A stretch of 64,000 nucleotides of DNA, taken from assembly GCA_946220865.1 (NCBI GenBank), contig CAMJYM010000007.1, positions 1 to 64,000 on the forward strand, in the 5' to 3' direction. Shown piece after piece: positions 16,402 to 24,922 of the stretch. Position numbers and translations under genes: made by a program. This stretch comes from an uncultured Clostridia bacterium (GTDB lineage Bacteria > Bacillota > Clostridia > Saccharofermentanales > DTU023). Below the pieces are notes generated by a model, which saw nothing but the letters and a program-made list of their open reading frames with translations, ran no database searches and was not told the DNA's origin. Each line of letters starts with the position of its first letter. The stretch's first letter is position 1.

Positions 16402-17750
16402 TATTTTTCCTCCTTCCCGGCCAGTTCTTTCACCGAGGCCACGAAGCGGTCGAGATGAGCCTTGTCTTTCTTTTCCGTGGCCGCGAGGAGCCAGACATTG
16501 TTTTCCAGGACCACCCCGCCAAGGATCTTTTTGTCGAGGAGTTTCTTGTTGAGCGCTCTGAGATCCAGGCCATTTTTCGCTTTCAACGCAAATTCACGGA
16601 AATAAGGCGCATCATAGACCTCTTCAAAGAGGCCGGTCTTCAGCAATTCATCGTGCAGATAACGGGCCTTGTCCGCCGACTGCCAGGCCGCTTCAGTCAA
16701 ACCCTGACGGCCGAGCAGCGCCATGTGGATGGCGGCAGCTGTCGCCAGCAAAGCCTGCGCGGTGCAGATGTTGGAAGTCGCCTTCTCGCGGCGGATATGC
16801 TGTTCACGCGCCTGCAGGGTAAGGACGTAGGAGGTCTCGCCATCACGGTCAACAGTACGGCCGCAGATGCGTCCGGGCATTTTGCGCACCAGTTTATCCG
16901 TGCAGCACATGTAGCCGAGGGCCGGTCCGCCGTAATTCAGAGAGGCTCCGAGCGGCTGGGCTTCACCAAAGACCACATCAAGTCCGGCTTTTCCGGGCGT
17001 CTTGAAAATGGCCATGACCACAGGATCCATCGCTGCGCAGGCCAGGGCGTCTACATCATGAGCCGCCTTGCTGAGCTCGTCCAGATTCTCGACGACGCCA
17101 TAAAAGTTGGGGCTCTGGATAATAAAAGCCGCGTAGCCACTTTCCTTCGGATAGCAGCCTGCAGAACTGCCATGCTCATTCAGCTCGCCGATTTCATATT
17201 CGAAACCATGCGAAATGAAATACGTTTTCACACACTCAATATATTCGGGATTCAGGCCAGCTGAGAGCCACACCTTGTTGGTCTTGCGCTTATCACGAAT
17301 GGCCATGAGAGCCGTTTCCGCACAGGCGGAAGCGCCATCGTACATGGAAGCGTTGGCAACATCCATACCACTCAGACGGCAGATGAAGCTCTGCCACTCG
17401 AAGGTAGCCTGCAGGGTACCCTGCGAAATTTCCTGCTGGTACGGGGTGTAGGAAGTCAGGAACTCTTCGCGGTTAATGAGGTGGTGCACCGCTGCGGGCA
17501 CGACATGATCGTAAAAGCCTGCACCGAGGTAGGAATCATAGTCGTCCAGATTTTTATTCTGGCGCGCTGCTTCATCAAAAAGTTTCAGCAGGGCCTGCTC
17601 GGATAAACCTTTTTCCGCAAGATGATCCAGCTTCCGACGTTTCAGACGGAGTTCCTCCGGGATATGGCTGAAGAGTGAGGCAGGATCGATGCCCACTTCC
17701 CGGAGCATCGCGTGTCGCTCTTCAGCGGCAATGGGGACGTAATTGCTCAT
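16401..17750 (-). CDS. gcvPA: Glycine dehydrogenase (decarboxylating) subunit 1
   Basis: The 449-residue N-terminal half of the split P-protein found in many Gram-positive bacteria and archaea. Its partner GcvPB carries PLP. Typical stretches are YVPIAAEERHAMLREVGI at the N-terminus, SYLGAGFYDHVVPA, YTPYQQEISQGTLQATFEWQ and the NASMYDGASACAE block. The start overlaps the gcvH stop codon by one base. It is part of gcvT-gcvH-gcvPA-gcvPB. Confidence 0.96.
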   Translation of the reverse strand: MSNYVPIAAEERHAMLREVGIDPASLFSHIPEELRLKRRKLDHLAEKGLSEQALLKLFDEAARQNKNLDDYDSYLGAGFYDHVVPAAVHHLINREEFLTSYTPYQQEISQGTLQATFEWQSFICRLSGMDVANASMYDGASACAETALMAIRDKRKTNKVWLSAGLNPEYIECVKTYFISHGFEYEIGELNEHGSSAGCYPKESGYAAFIIQSPNFYGVVENLDELSKAAHDVDALACAAMDPVVMAIFKTPGKAGLDVVFGEAQPLGASLNYGGPALGYMCCTDKLVRKMPGRICGRTVDRDGETSYVLTLQAREQHIRREKATSNICTAQALLATAAAIHMALLGRQGLTEAAWQSADKARYLHDELLKTGLFEEVYDAPYFREFALKAKNGLDLRALNKKLLDKKILGGVVLENNVWLLAATEKKDKAHLDRFVASVKELAGKEEK

Positions 17751-18145
17751 TATTGGGCCTCTTCACAAAGTTTCCGATAATCATCGGGTTTCAGCAGCTC
17801 ATCAAGTTCAGACGGATCCGAAAGTTTCACTTTGGCAATCCAGGTATCGTAGGGTGCGCTGTTCAGCTGATCCGGTGCATCTTCAATGCTCTCGTTGGCT
17901 TCCACGATTTCGCCGGAAACAGGGGTGTAGACATCCTCAGCCATTTTCACAGATTCTACGCTGGCGATGACGTCACCCTTGCTGAGTTCACTGCCGACAG
18001 GTTCGGCTTCAGCATAAACAAGATCGCCCAGTTCTTTCTGAGCATAATCAGAGATGCCGACGGAAGCGATATCACCCTCAACCAGAACCCACTCATGGGT
18101 TTTGGTGTAAACACGATCATTTCTCACATCAATTTCAACAGACAT
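17750..18145 (-). CDS. gcvH: Glycine cleavage system H protein
   Basis: A 131-residue lipoyl carrier that shuttles the aminomethyl group from the P-protein to the T-protein. The lipoylated lysine is K67 in ASVESVKMAEDVYTPVSG. The THEWV motif near the N-terminus and GISDYAQKELGDLVYAE are typical. The length is normal. It is preceded by GGAAAGG. It lies 89 bp after gcvT and overlaps gcvPA by one base. Confidence 0.96.
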   Translation of the reverse strand: MSVEIDVRNDRVYTKTHEWVLVEGDIASVGISDYAQKELGDLVYAEAEPVGSELSKGDVIASVESVKMAEDVYTPVSGEIVEANESIEDAPDQLNSAPYDTWIAKVKLSDPSELDELLKPDDYRKLCEEAQ

Positions 18146-18234
18146 TTTCTTTTCCTTTCCTGGCCCCCCGGGCCTTCCGGTCTCCCGGTACTGCGGCTTT
18201 CTGCCACTTTCCCTCTGCCCTTGGCTTCGGGGAC

Positions 18235-19353
18235 TTAACGATCTCTTTTAACAAAGGGCGCCGTGGTTTTTCTGAAGGGCTGCTCTTTGCGATGAACTTC
18301 TACCATAAATTCTTCCACCTCATCGGGGAAAGCCGGATCTACAAGAGCGTAGGCAATGCCTTTGCCGAGGGTTGGCGAGAAAGTGCCGGAGCTGATATGC
18401 CCGACTTCTTTGCCATCTGCAAACACAGGGTAGCCTTCGCGGGGAATGGCCCTTCCCTCACTGATCAGAGGGATAAGCTTATGGTGCTGGACGAGCTTAC
18501 CTGCTGCAATAAAGGGACGATCCGTCTTGACGGCGAAACCGACGCCGGCATCAAGCGGATTCAGCTCCTGACTCATTTCATGTCCATAGAGGGGCATGCC
18601 AGCTTCCAGACGCAGCGTATCTCTCGCGCCGAGACCCGCAGGTTCTGCGCCGAGCTTTATCAGGGCATCCCAGAAACGACCCGCTTCCGCCGCAGGGAGA
18701 TAGATTTCAAAGCCATCTTCACCCGTGTAACCGGTGCGGGAAATGACCATGGAAAGGTCACCTTTAAACTTGGGCTTGCGCTGCATGCGATAGCTTTTCA
18801 TGCCGAGAACTATCTCGATAAATTCCGGTGCTTCCCCGAATTGCTCCAAAAGAGCTTTCATGATTTCCGGGCTCTTCGGGCCCTGAACGGCAATCTGAGC
18901 ATAAAACTCAGACTCATCGGTAATCTTCACGTCCTGCACGGCCTCGGGATGCTTTTCATAGAAGACGGGCAGAATATCATTCAAATAAGCAAAATCTTTA
19001 TCTTTATTCGCCGCATTCACGACCAGCCAGTAGTCTCCGGATTCCTGGAAACGATAGGCCAGCAAATCGTCCACGGCGCCGCCGGCTTCATAGAGCAAAA
19101 TAGCATAGCTGACCAATTCAGTTTTTTTACCGCTGATGTCACGGCTGAGGACCCAGTTGAGGAAGGCATCTGCGGAAGTCCCCGTTACACGGATTTCGCC
19201 CATGTGGGAAACATCAAAAATACCAACCTTTTCCCTCACGGCCAGAACTTCTTCTTTAATGCCGGCGTATTGAATAGGCATATCAAAGCCTGCATATTCG
19301 CCCATTTTTGCATTGAGCGCAAGATGCTTATCATGCAAGGGTGTTTTTTTCAT
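18235..19353 (-). CDS. gcvT: Glycine cleavage system T protein (aminomethyltransferase)
   Basis: A 372-residue tetrahydrofolate-dependent aminomethyltransferase that releases ammonia from GcvH and makes methylene-THF. Recognisable parts are TPLHDKHLALNAKMGEYAGF at the N-terminus, VGIFDVSHMGEI, the folate-site stretch SRTGYTGEDGFEIY and GLGARDTLRLEAGMPLYGHE. GGAGG precedes the ATG. It is first in the gcv operon. The roughly 100-base leader shows no tandem glycine aptamer, so control is probably not by a glycine riboswitch in this window. Confidence 0.95.
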   Translation of the reverse strand: MKKTPLHDKHLALNAKMGEYAGFDMPIQYAGIKEEVLAVREKVGIFDVSHMGEIRVTGTSADAFLNWVLSRDISGKKTELVSYAILLYEAGGAVDDLLAYRFQESGDYWLVVNAANKDKDFAYLNDILPVFYEKHPEAVQDVKITDESEFYAQIAVQGPKSPEIMKALLEQFGEAPEFIEIVLGMKSYRMQRKPKFKGDLSMVISRTGYTGEDGFEIYLPAAEAGRFWDALIKLGAEPAGLGARDTLRLEAGMPLYGHEMSQELNPLDAGVGFAVKTDRPFIAAGKLVQHHKLIPLISEGRAIPREGYPVFADGKEVGHISSGTFSPTLGKGIAYALVDPAFPDEVEEFMVEVHRKEQPFRKTTAPFVKRDR

Positions 19354-19559
19354 GCTAACCTCCTATTGACCATTGCCCTGCAGGGCTTTCGAACCGCTTA
19401 TGAGGCTGCTTCAGCACCTCTGCGGAATGATTCCCTTTATTTTAACATTAAAAGCGAATAAAAAAAGCCAATAAAAAAGCGACCGTCTAAAAGAGATGGC
19501 ATTTTTATCTGCAGAAATAAAAATATCATCGCTGAGGGGCCCGTTTTTACACTAAAAAA

Positions 19560-19597
19560 GAGCTGCCTCATGACACTTTCGTGTGTTGAGACAGCTC
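19560..19597 (-). terminator. Terminator of the hrcA-dnaJ operon
   Basis: An outer stem GAGCTG / CAGCTC and a CTCA / TGAG stem enclose an inner ACAC / GTGT stem whose loop reads GAAA on the minus strand. A run of T follows on the minus strand. It starts 21 bases after the dnaJ stop codon. The sequence, not only the shape, matches the hairpin at 13344-13393. Confidence 0.85.
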
Positions 19598-19618
19598 CCT
19601 GGATTTCCGATATGAGGC

Positions 19619-20788
19619 TCAGCTGCGCTCTCCTGAAAAGACGGAGCGCAAGCGTTCAAAGAAGCCCTGTCGTTTTTGATAGTGACTGACATTCACGCTG
19701 GACTCAAATTTTTCCAGGAGGGCTTTCTGATCTGCACTGAGGTTTCTGGGAACTTCAATACTGACACGAAACTGATGATCCCCACGGCCGCGGCCATTGA
19801 TTCTGGGAATACCCTTACCGTGGATCGTAAAGAGATCTCCGGCTTGAGTGCCTTCTTTGAGTTTGTATTTTTCCGGTCCGTCGATGCAGGGAACTTCGAT
19901 TTCCATGCCCAGCGCCGCCTGCGTAAAGGTGATCGGCACTTCACAGTAGGTGGTTGTGCCTTCACGGCTGAACACCGGATGGGGCCGTATGTGAATCTCG
20001 ATGTAGAGATCGCCATTGCGGCCTCCCCTTCGGCCGGGTTCACCTTCACCCCGCAGCGTGAGCATCTCGTGCTCGTCTATACCCGCAGGAACCTGAACAA
20101 TCAGGCGCTTGGTCTTTTCTTTGAGTCCGCTTCCCCCGCATTGCTTGCAGGGGTTTTTGATGACCTGTCCGGTTCCCTGGCAGTTGCTGCAGGGCACCGT
20201 GGTCATCATCTGACCAAAGAGCGTCTGCTGCTGGCGGGTCACCTGACCCGAACCATGGCAGACCGGGCAGGTGTCCGGTTCTGAACCATCTTCAGAACCG
20301 CTGCCTTTGCAGTGCTCGCAAAGATCCTCTTTGCGAATGCTGATCTCACGTTCACAGCCGAAAGCCGCTTCATTAAAATCAAGATTCATGCGGTAGCGAA
20401 GATTGGCTCCAGGCATGGGGGTGTTGCGGTTAATGCTTCCGCCTGCCCTCGTCCCGGCAAAACCGAAATCACCAAATATACTGTTGAAGAGGTCGTTCAG
20501 GTTGATATTAGCGCCAAAACCGCCAAAGCCGCCTGCCGCACCTCCTCCAAAAGCGTTAGGATCCATGCCGGCCATACCGAATTGGTCATAGCGCGCACGT
20601 TTCTCTTTATCGCTCAGCACCGAATAAGCTTCATTGGCTTCCTTGAACTTTTCTTCAGCTTCTTTATTGCCAGGATTGACATCCGGATGATATTTTTTCG
20701 CCAGCTTCCAATAGGCTTTTTTAATCTGCCCTTCGTCTGCTCCCTTATCGACGCCCAGGACCTCATAATAATCACGTTTTTTTGCCAT
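19619..20788 (-). CDS. dnaJ: Chaperone DnaJ (Hsp40)
   Basis: A 389-residue type I J-protein that delivers substrates to DnaK and stimulates its ATPase. It has a J domain (1-70, with KYHPDVNPG carrying HPD), a Gly/Phe-rich region (FGGGAAGGFGGFGANIN), four zinc motifs (CEHCKGSG, CPVCHGSG, CSNCQGTG, CKQCGGSG) and the C-terminal substrate domains. The order and length are standard. GGAGG precedes the ATG. A hairpin with a T-rich tail lies between it and dnaK. Confidence 0.97.
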   Translation of the reverse strand: MAKKRDYYEVLGVDKGADEGQIKKAYWKLAKKYHPDVNPGNKEAEEKFKEANEAYSVLSDKEKRARYDQFGMAGMDPNAFGGGAAGGFGGFGANINLNDLFNSIFGDFGFAGTRAGGSINRNTPMPGANLRYRMNLDFNEAAFGCEREISIRKEDLCEHCKGSGSEDGSEPDTCPVCHGSGQVTRQQQTLFGQMMTTVPCSNCQGTGQVIKNPCKQCGGSGLKEKTKRLIVQVPAGIDEHEMLTLRGEGEPGRRGGRNGDLYIEIHIRPHPVFSREGTTTYCEVPITFTQAALGMEIEVPCIDGPEKYKLKEGTQAGDLFTIHGKGIPRINGRGRGDHQFRVSIEVPRNLSADQKALLEKFESSVNVSHYQKRQGFFERLRSVFSGERS

Positions 20789-20832
20789 TGAGCGTCCTCC
20801 TTCCGAGATGGCCGGTCAAATTTAAACTTAAG

Positions 20833-20871
20833 AAAAGCAATGCCGAACCGAAACAGAGCGGCACTGCTTTT
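20833..20871 (-). terminator. Terminator or attenuator between dnaK and dnaJ
   Basis: A 13-bp stem (AAAAGCAATGCCG / CGGCACTGCTTTT, one G-U pair in the RNA) with a 13-base loop. On the minus strand it ends in TTTTCTT. It probably reduces read-through into dnaJ and so keeps DnaJ below DnaK levels. Confidence 0.7.
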
Positions 20872-20924
20872 CCTGTAGTTTATCTCAGGCTGCACTTGCA
20901 GCGCAAACTTTTATTCATTCAGGC

Positions 20925-22775
20925 TTATTTATCGCCGCCGGCATCCTTAAAATTGGCTTCGTAGGTGCCCTTGTCCTGACCAGGTTCTGCTCCTGGCTGA
21001 CCCTGAGCAGCCCCGCCTGATTGGGCCGTCTGAGCATCCTGGGCCTGCTGCTTGTAAAGTTTTTCGGAGGCCTTATAGAAGCTCTGCTGTAAGGCCTCGG
21101 TATCCGCCTTCATGGCCTCTGTATCATTTTTCGCGAGAGCATCTTTCAGCTTCTTCACGGCAGCCTCGATTTCTTCTTTATCTGCAGCATCCAATTTATC
21201 ACCGGTATCCTTAAGGGTCTTTTCCGCCTGATAAACAGCACTGTCGGCGTTGTTGCGGATATCAACTTCTTCTTTCGCCTTGCGGTCCTGCTCAGCATAC
21301 GCTTCCGCATCCTTCACCGCCTTATCGATATCATCTTTGGAAAGATTGGACGAGGCCGTAATGGTAATATGCTGTTCTTTATTGGTGCCCTTATCAATGG
21401 CCGTGACATTCACAATGCCGTTGGCATCAATATCGAAGGTCACTTCGATCTGCGGAACGCCACGGGGAGCCGGGGCAATGCCGTCAAGCATAAAGCGGCC
21501 GAGGGTCTTATTATCGCGAACAAATTCACGTTCGCCCTGGAGCACGTGGATTTCCACCGAGGTCTGGCCGTCTGCAGCCGTGCTGAAGATCTGACTCTTC
21601 TTGGTCGGGATCGTGGTGTTGCGTTCAATCATCTTCGTCATAACACCGCCCATGGTCTCAATGCCGAGCGAGAGAGGCGTGACATCCAGAAGCACCATAC
21701 CCTTCACATCGCCGGTCAGAACCGCGGCCTGAATGGCTGCACCTACAGCCACACACTCATCCGGGTTAATGCCCTTAAAGGGTTCTTTGCCGAAAAACTT
21801 TTTCACGTTTTCCTGAACCTTGGGGACGCGGGTTGAACCACCAACCAAAAGGACTTTGCTGATATCTGAAGGACTCAGTTTCGCATCGGACATGGCCTGT
21901 TTTACAGGACCCATCGTCGATTCGATGAGGTCATCGGTCAGCTCTTCAAACTTGGCGCGGGTCAGCGTCAGTTCGAGATGCTTAGGCCCGGTCGAATCTG
22001 CGGTAATGTAGGGCAGGTTGATGTTCGTCGAAGTGACTCCGGAGAGCTCAATCTTAGCTTTTTCCGCAGCCTCGCGCAGGCGCTGCATGGCCATCTTGTC
22101 CTGAGAGAGGTCGATGCCCTGTGATTTCTTCATCTCATCGACCATCCAGTTCACAACGCGCTTGTCAAAGTCATCGCCGCCCAGACGGTTGTTGCCTGCC
22201 GTAGCCAGAACTTCAAAGACGCCGTCGCCGATCTCCAGAATGGAGACATCGAAGGTGCCGCCGCCCAGGTCGAAGACCACAATCTTCTGCTCGTTCTCTT
22301 TGTCCAGGCCATAGGCCAGAGCGGCCGCCGTGGGCTCATTGATGATGCGCTGGACATTGAGTCCGGCAATCTTACCCGCATCCTTTGTCGCCTGACGCTG
22401 CGAGTCACTGAAGTAAGCCGGAACCGTGATGACGGCATCTGTGACCGGTTTGCCAAGGTACGCCTCGGCATCGGTTTTCAGCTTCTGCAGAATCATTGCA
22501 GAAATTTCCTGAGGCGAAAATTCTTTATCATCTATTTTGACTTTATGGTCACTGCCCATTTCACGTTTAATGGACTGTACCGTGCGGTCTGGATTGGTCA
22601 CAGCCTGACGCTTGGCAATCTGCCCGACCAGGCGCTGTCCATCTTTACTGAACGCCACCACAGACGGCGTTGTTCTATTACCTTCTGCGTTCGGGATAAC
22701 AACGGCTTCGCCGCCCTCCAGAACTGCCACACAAGAGTTTGTTGTACCTAAATCAATTCCAATAATTTCTGACAT
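20925..22775 (-). CDS. dnaK: Chaperone DnaK (Hsp70)
   Basis: A 616-residue Hsp70. The ATPase domain starts with IIGIDLGTTNSCVAVLEGG and carries the VPAYFSDSQRQATKDAG, FDLGGGTFDVSILE and VLLVGGSTRVPKVQE signatures. The substrate domain and helical lid follow, ending in a Gln/Ala/Gly-rich tail. The start at 22775 is set by GGAGG. A frame extension of nine codons upstream has no ribosome binding site. The loop deletion typical of Gram-positive DnaK in the ATPase domain fits the sequence. Confidence 0.97.
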   Translation of the reverse strand: MSEIIGIDLGTTNSCVAVLEGGEAVVIPNAEGNRTTPSVVAFSKDGQRLVGQIAKRQAVTNPDRTVQSIKREMGSDHKVKIDDKEFSPQEISAMILQKLKTDAEAYLGKPVTDAVITVPAYFSDSQRQATKDAGKIAGLNVQRIINEPTAAALAYGLDKENEQKIVVFDLGGGTFDVSILEIGDGVFEVLATAGNNRLGGDDFDKRVVNWMVDEMKKSQGIDLSQDKMAMQRLREAAEKAKIELSGVTSTNINLPYITADSTGPKHLELTLTRAKFEELTDDLIESTMGPVKQAMSDAKLSPSDISKVLLVGGSTRVPKVQENVKKFFGKEPFKGINPDECVAVGAAIQAAVLTGDVKGMVLLDVTPLSLGIETMGGVMTKMIERNTTIPTKKSQIFSTAADGQTSVEIHVLQGEREFVRDNKTLGRFMLDGIAPAPRGVPQIEVTFDIDANGIVNVTAIDKGTNKEQHITITASSNLSKDDIDKAVKDAEAYAEQDRKAKEEVDIRNNADSAVYQAEKTLKDTGDKLDAADKEEIEAAVKKLKDALAKNDTEAMKADTEALQQSFYKASEKLYKQQAQDAQTAQSGGAAQGQPGAEPGQDKGTYEANFKDAGGDK

Positions 22776-22900
22776 ATCTTTTCCTCCTGCAGCTCGAAAC
22801 ACTGCATCTTTCTTTTCTTAAATTAACGGCTTTCGCCGGCTAAAATATTTTCTCCTGCCCTGCTCCCAGGGGTTTAGGGCAATAAACGCTTTTCTCTTAG

Positions 22901-23512
22901 CTAGTTGGCCACTACCACGACACTGTGACGAATCACCTGGTCCCCGCAGCGATAACCTTTTTGCAGAACCTGGGCTACCATATTTTCACCCAGCTCTTTG
23001 TCTTCTATATGTTGAACGGCATTGTGCAGCTCCGGATCGAAGCTCTCTCCTGCCGCAGGGATTTCACTGACGCCGATTTTTTCCATGGACTCGATCGCCA
23101 CTTTGCGAACCAGAGCCATACCTTCGGCCATTTTTTTGCTTTCTTCAGTGCTGGCCTTTTCTCCGCTCTCCACAGCCCGATCCAAATTATCCAGAACCGG
23201 CAGTAAGGCCTTGACGGCATCTGCTCTGGCATCTTCGTAGCAGCGGGACTTTTCCTGACGTGTGCGTCGGCGGAAATTTTCGTATTCTGCAGCCAGCCGC
23301 AGATAGCGATCCTGAGCCTCTGCCAGCTCTTTTTCTTTATCTTCAAGTTCGGCCACTGCCTTTTCGTAGCGACCGGCCTTTTCATGTTCCTCATCCTGCT
23401 TAAAATCTTTCTGCTCGTCCGTTCTCAGATCTTTATCTTCGACCGGAGCAGCACCATTCGACTTGGACTGTCCGTTGCTGCGCCTGAGCGTTTTTTTGTG
23501 TTCATGACTCAT
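22901..23512 (-). CDS. grpE: Nucleotide exchange factor GrpE
   Basis: A 203-residue cofactor that releases ADP from DnaK. It has a charged, disordered N-terminus (about 1-60), a long coiled coil (EDKEKELAEAQDRYLRLAAE, then EYENFRRRTRQE) and a C-terminal beta domain ending in VLQKGYRCGDQVIRHSVVVV, the family signature. Its start overlaps the hrcA 3' end by 11 bases. Confidence 0.96.
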   Translation of the reverse strand: MSHEHKKTLRRSNGQSKSNGAAPVEDKDLRTDEQKDFKQDEEHEKAGRYEKAVAELEDKEKELAEAQDRYLRLAAEYENFRRRTRQEKSRCYEDARADAVKALLPVLDNLDRAVESGEKASTEESKKMAEGMALVRKVAIESMEKIGVSEIPAAGESFDPELHNAVQHIEDKELGENMVAQVLQKGYRCGDQVIRHSVVVVAN

Positions 23513-24629
23513 GCTTTTCTTCCTCCACTGCTTTGCCTCGTGCTTCCCAGCGCCTGATCATCTTATTCAGGGTGTAATTCACAAAGCTCACATCCGATAT
23601 AATCTTTGAGTACATCATGCGCCGGGGACCCACAACGGCAATCTTGCCGCAGATGTTATCCCCAATACGGTATGAACTCGAAATAAAACTACAGTCCTCC
23701 ATGCCTTTAAGGGCAATCTCCTGGCCGATACGGACCACATAGGCCGGCATCTTATCTTCTTCTGACGCCTCAGTATCCGGCATCTCCGAAAGATACCCTG
23801 CCACTACACCTTCTTTACTCATCGTATCGAGATAGCGATGGGCTTTATCCACATCGGCAAACTCGGGCTGTTTCAGAAGGCGATGCTGACCCTCAATGTA
23901 GAGGTCGATATTTTCAGCCTGCTTAATCGCAATGTAGGTTTCAAAAAGCACCTGATTCAGGAGTGAATCCGGAATAGGTTCTCGTTTTCCCGCATCGGTT
24001 ACAGCAAGCAGGGTGATATCATGAAGTTTTTTGCCAACCAGAGCCTTCTCAAGGGTCTCCGCGAGGCTGCCCAACTGCTCGTTGTCCAGCAGATCCGGAA
24101 TATGGATCAGCCGATCACGCACCACCCCTGCCGAAAGAACCACAATAACCAGGGCTTTGCCCGGTTCGATCATGAGAATCTTTACCTGACGCAGGCGGCT
24201 CTCGCCATAGGTCGGCGTGAGCACGAGGGAGGTGAAATTCGTTTGTTCACTGAGGCTCTTAGCCGCTCTGCCAATCAATTCGCGGATTTCAGAGAGGTCC
24301 TCCCCAATTTCCTCACGAATCTTCCTGGTTTCGGTGGGAGAAAGCTTCACAGGCTCTTCTATCTCGTCAACGTAAGCCCTGTAACCCTTATCTGAAGGCA
24401 CACGGCCAGCTGACGTATGCGGCTGCTCAAGGTAGCCCATTTCTTCCAGCTCCGCCATCTCATTGCGCACCGTCGCCGAACTCACGCCCAGAGAATGTCG
24501 CGCCAGCAAAGCCTTGGAGCCGACAGGCTCGGCCGTCTCAACATAATCATTGACGACAGCCCGGAGGATGGACTGTTTCCGCGGATCCAGATGTTTTTCA
24601 GACTTTTTCACTTCAGAACTCAAAGCCAT
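23502..24629 (-). CDS. hrcA: Heat-inducible repressor HrcA
   Basis: The 375-residue repressor that binds CIRCE and is kept active by GroEL. The N-terminal winged helix is clear (RKQSILRAVVNDYVETAEPV, then GVSSATVRNEMAELEEMGYL and QPHTSAGRVPSDKGYR). I took the ATG at 24629, preceded by AAAGGAG, over an in-frame start 18 codons upstream, because homologues begin here and the upstream part lacks a ribosome binding site. It heads hrcA-grpE-dnaK-dnaJ and has a CIRCE site in its own leader, so it is autoregulated. Confidence 0.96.
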   Translation of the reverse strand: MALSSEVKKSEKHLDPRKQSILRAVVNDYVETAEPVGSKALLARHSLGVSSATVRNEMAELEEMGYLEQPHTSAGRVPSDKGYRAYVDEIEEPVKLSPTETRKIREEIGEDLSEIRELIGRAAKSLSEQTNFTSLVLTPTYGESRLRQVKILMIEPGKALVIVVLSAGVVRDRLIHIPDLLDNEQLGSLAETLEKALVGKKLHDITLLAVTDAGKREPIPDSLLNQVLFETYIAIKQAENIDLYIEGQHRLLKQPEFADVDKAHRYLDTMSKEGVVAGYLSEMPDTEASEEDKMPAYVVRIGQEIALKGMEDCSFISSSYRIGDNICGKIAVVGPRRMMYSKIISDVSFVNYTLNKMIRRWEARGKAVEEEKHES

Positions 24630-24686
24630 CGCTCCTTTCTCACTTTGCCGGTTTATGAAACAGCCCTGGCTGGGCTTCGGCATAAT

Positions 24687-24713
24687 TTAGCACTCGATGT
24701 TCTCGAGTGCCAA
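24687..24713. promoter_or_regulatory. CIRCE operator
   Basis: TTAGCACTC, nine spacer bases, then GAGTGCCAA. This is the classic HrcA-binding inverted repeat with one base differing from consensus in the second arm. It lies between the promoter and the hrcA start. Confidence 0.95.
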
Positions 24714-24717
24714 GTTC

Positions 24718-24746
24718 ACTTTATCATTCACTCTGTTGACTGTCAA
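24718..24746 (-). promoter_or_regulatory. Promoter of the heat-shock operon
   Basis: On the minus strand TTGACA (24741-24746), a 17-bp spacer and TAAAGT (24718-24723) point into CIRCE and hrcA. CIRCE lies just after the -10, as usual for sigma-A heat-shock operons controlled by HrcA. Confidence 0.85.
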
Positions 24747-24863
24747 GGAAAGTCAAGGTGAAGGATTTTGAACGATTGTGAAGAAAAAGTTCATAGCTGC
24801 GCGACAAGTTGAGGCACGGCACTAAGCTAGACCGGATCCGCCGACCCGAGCGGACACCGTCGT

Positions 24864-24904
24864 GATCGCGAACTCGCTCGAAGGGGCTCTGCTTCGCGTC
24901 TCGC
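24864..24904 (+). repeat. 41-bp dispersed repeat, copy 2
   Basis: Identical to bases 1-41, in the same orientation, and again just past the 3' end of a minus-strand gene (stop codon at 24923). The surrounding 24770-24860 stretch has no gene that I can see. Confidence 0.7.
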
Positions 24905-24922
24905 TGAAGCCGCTGAGACGGG

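Noticed and set aside
19381..19410. tRNA-like TTCGAACC word upstream of gcvT
   Set aside because: No acceptor stem, D arm or anticodon arm can be drawn around it.
19354..19480. Glycine riboswitch upstream of gcvT
   Set aside because: The leader is short and lacks the tandem aptamer core motifs. I found nothing that pairs like a glycine aptamer.
21250..21836. Several long plus-strand frames inside dnaK
   Set aside because: Antisense shadows of a strongly conserved gene, a common effect of its codon use.
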